NCBI GenBank assembly: GCA_021442155.1
Contig: CM038221.1
Coordinates: 26,379,906 to 26,443,905, forward strand
Source: Cymbidium sinense
Taxonomy: Eukaryota; Streptophyta; Magnoliopsida; Asparagales; Orchidaceae
DNA: 64,000 bases
Direction: 5' to 3'
Shown here: positions 61,501 to 64,000 of the stretch, piece by piece
Numbering within the stretch: position 1 is the stretch's first letter
Layout of the letters: the number at the start of each line of letters is the position of its first letter
Translations under genes and position numbers: made by a program
Notes under the pieces: model-generated
What the model was told of the DNA's origin: nothing
What the model saw: only the letters and a program-made list of their open reading frames with translations
Database searches by the model: none

Positions 61501-62830
61501 GGGCAAGGCTTTGCTCTGATAGGCATCCAAGAGGATCCTAGTGGAGAAGATTGGAAAATCATTATCTTTAGGTTTCAATAAGTGAGGTTGAGACTATAAT
61601 AATTAGTAGAATAGTATTCTTGGAATCAAGAAGATCGCTCCTCATCGACAGTTGAGCATAAGATTCAGCATCTCTACGATCATCCTAATTAGCATTGGAA
61701 TATAATACAACTCAATGGTATAGAATTAGGACATTAGATAGCAAGTGTTATTCAAGGTGCCATTAAGCTGAGCAATTCACCATGTGCATCTTCAATTGTA
61801 ATGGTTCCCAAGAAGGCTCATAGGTAGTGGATATGTGTAGACTATCAAATATAGAGTGAAATCACTATATAAAGAACAAATAACACACCTCCTTGAGTAG
61901 ATAATTTAATAAACTAGTAGAAGCATGTGCAAATCTTTTTTATGTTGTATCTAAAATTGATCTATCACCAAGTCCTAATACTAGTAGATTCACTAAAAAC
62001 TACTTTTAAATTTAGATAGGGAATATATGAGTGGATGATGATACGATTTGATCTCAACAATGCATTGACAATATATTTTAAGATTACTCAGTGATGATTT
62101 TGTGACTGTTTATCTTGATGATATCATTATCTAATTTTGGTTGTAGGACGAATATTTTAAACACGCACAAAAAATATTTGAACTCTTGGAGAGCAATCAA
62201 CTCTATCTAAATTTGAAGTGAAACATCAAAAAATGAACCCTACTCTATTTGGGGTATGAAGCTGAGAAATAGTGAATAAAGATTGACCTTGAGAAGCTTG
62301 AAGCTATCAAAATTTTGCCTCTACCATGGAATGTGATTGACATGCAAAAAATTATTGGAGTCTATCATTATGTGAGAACATTCCTCAATGTGTTTTTAGG
62401 TGTTTGTTCAAGTTCTTTATTCCTAACCAAGACCAATCTGAGTTTTCTCATGGGAGAGGAATCATGAGGACATGTTTTTCTTCCCAAAAGATGGATAATT
62501 TGTATATTAATTCTTGCCTTTCTGAATTTTTAGACCATTTGAAGTCGTGGCCGATGCAATCACTTGGCATGATCTTGATGTAAGTAGGATGACCTATTGC
62601 TAGAGGGTGTTTAAAAAAAAATATGTATCCTATGATAAAAGCACATTTTTTATATTACTAGGTTGTAAAGCATTACTGATCGTATCTACTTGAGAAGGAA
62701 ACATTGGTTCACTTAATCCACATGACATTGTAATATCTACAGATGCATTCGAACTCTAGTAAACATGACATGAAATGGATAATATATCAATTTAACAAAA
62801 TGTTCAAGAAAAAGGGAGTGTAGAACAAAT
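61500..62830 (+). pseudogene. Ty3/gypsy reverse transcriptase-RNase H remnant
   Basis: Plus-strand blocks in order: AIKLSNSPCASSIVMVPKKA (61760-61820) with WICVDYQI following, the LIYHQV piece (61960) of the Y-H-Q-I-R motif, TTFKFR and YEWMMIRFDLNNAL (61995-62065) equal to the F-G-L-x-N-A motif, text around 62120-62140 where the catalytic Y-x-D-D region should be (VYLDDIII-like, readable across a frame change), then KHAQKIFELLESNQLYLNLK-like text (62160-62215). RNase H is suggested by KWIIYQFNKMFKKKGV (62775-62820). Frameshifts are frequent. No LTR or integrase was identified downstream. Confidence 0.7.
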
Positions 62831-64000
62831 TGTATTGTATGGTGTGCTCTAACAACCATTGGTAGTGCTTTCAATAATTATGCTGCTACAATATTTTTAA
62901 CATGCAGAAGATGCAAATTTATATTGGCTTGACAATGACTTTCATGACATTTTGAAAGGAGCCCAAGATGGAGGGCAAACCATCAAAGTAGTGTAAGATG
63001 AAGTGGATTTGAGAAACACATAATTCTATGTTGCCTATAAACTATCGGATGATAGATACAATTAAATTTGTAGTGACTTATGAAATGCTTGAGAATCCAT
63101 CTTGATGTAGCCAATTCTTGGAGGGATGCATATTCTGTTGCATATCAAAGAGTTCGAACATGAAGGATTTTGCATTCCATTCCCAATTTTGGCTTTTCAA
63201 TGGAAAGTATCCCTATGGACTTGGGAGGACTACCAACAACCCAAAATGGTCAAAACGATGTGTTTGTTGCAGTGAAAATATTTTTAAAGATGATAATTTA
63301 TATGATGTGTAAATAGAACATCATATGAGAAGAATTAGCTTGTTTTTTTTTTTTTGCTGAAATGTTTGGTTGCACCTTGGACTTGTAATCTTAATTTTTT
63401 TAGAATGATACTCCCACTTCTTCAGCAACTTTTGGAAATAATGTTAGTGAATGATGGTAGTTATTTGAAAAGAACAGCAACCTTCCATCTTCAATGGCTG
63501 GACTAATGTTGTCAATAAAATGGTTTTTTTACTTATCGAGAGCATTAAATTCCTGACATGTACAAATATGGGATGCAAGATTACCTTATATTCAGTTTGT
63601 TTGCAATAGTGTAATGTATAATTTTTCAGCTTGATCTCTATTTTAGGTGTGTTGGGATGATTTCCTTGTAGAGTGTTTGAATTTGTGTTTTATATTAAAT
63701 TTATAGAATTTTTAAGAGAAAAGATGAAGATCTCAAGAAGGTCCGAAGTTTTCAAGGAAGGAATCTAAATAATTGATACAGAGATTGAGAGGCAACTCAC
63801 CAAGGCTTAGTAACGTGTCAGGTGTTAGCACCACCATTGAGCAAGAAATATATTTGAAGGTCTCATGTGACTCTATATCAACATGAAAAGATTACACAGA
63901 TAGAGTTTATAAAATCAAACCAATCATGTACGTATCTATTCAGGTTCCACCAAAAAAATTAGAGAAAATGCATACCAATTGGAACTGCTTGCTAATTTGG
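62831..64000. other. Unassigned right edge
   Basis: It may contain decayed integrase of the preceding copy. A 64-residue frame at 63118-63312 has several cysteines (CIFCC, RCVCCSE) but matches no family I know. A T-run lies at about 63345. Confidence 0.35.

Overview
This window looks like a gene-poor, repeat-dominated stretch of an angiosperm nuclear genome. It is AT-rich and has no operons or bacterial signals. Nearly everything recognisable is a plant transposable element or a broken plant gene. I see no intact host gene, no convincing tRNA or rRNA gene and no CRISPR array. The species cannot be fixed from the sequence alone.

Layout from left to right. (1) 0.1-8 kb: a plant-mobile-domain (PMD) pseudogene, split by a minus-strand LTR element (1238-7391, target duplication GGGTT). 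That element keeps only gag and protease; tandem arrays fill the space where RT and integrase would lie. (2) 9.35-22.02 kb: the most notable object, a 12.7-kb Mutator-like element (MULE) with terminal inverted repeats and a 9-bp target duplication matching at 8 of 9 positions. It carries a FAR1-type MULE transposase (+ strand), a Ulp1/C48 peptidase-like gene (- strand) and three blocks of one ~120-135-bp tandem repeat, arranged so that each gene has an array of the same relative orientation at its 5' side. (3) 22.3-24.4 kb: a pseudogene of the SWI/SNF subunit SNF12 (SWP73/BAF60 family), interrupted by a 449-bp solo LTR. (4) 27.4-28.7 kb: a Ty3/gypsy integrase remnant with a hAT-like MITE inside it. 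(5) 31.84-39.54 kb: a Del/Tekay-like Ty3/gypsy element (- strand) with both LTRs and target duplication ATATT. (6) 41.7-45.5 kb: another minus-strand Ty3/gypsy fragment with one short LTR. (7) 46.1-48.96 kb: an RTE-type LINE split by a 1.57-kb TIR element. (8) 50.15-50.55 kb: an F-box/kelch pseudogene fragment. (9) 52.55-58.35 kb: a Del-like Ty3/gypsy 5' half with a ~2-kb LTR and a Met-type primer binding site. (10) 58.85-63.1 kb: a plus-strand Ty3/gypsy gag-RT-RNase H remnant.

All coding regions are broken by stops and frameshifts, so the window is best read as a nested record of transposition. Many paired copies (LTR pairs, array units) differ mainly by small insertions and deletions. This could be real decay or consensus error in the assembly. 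Coordinates of degenerate features are approximate; boundaries given with target duplications are exact as read.
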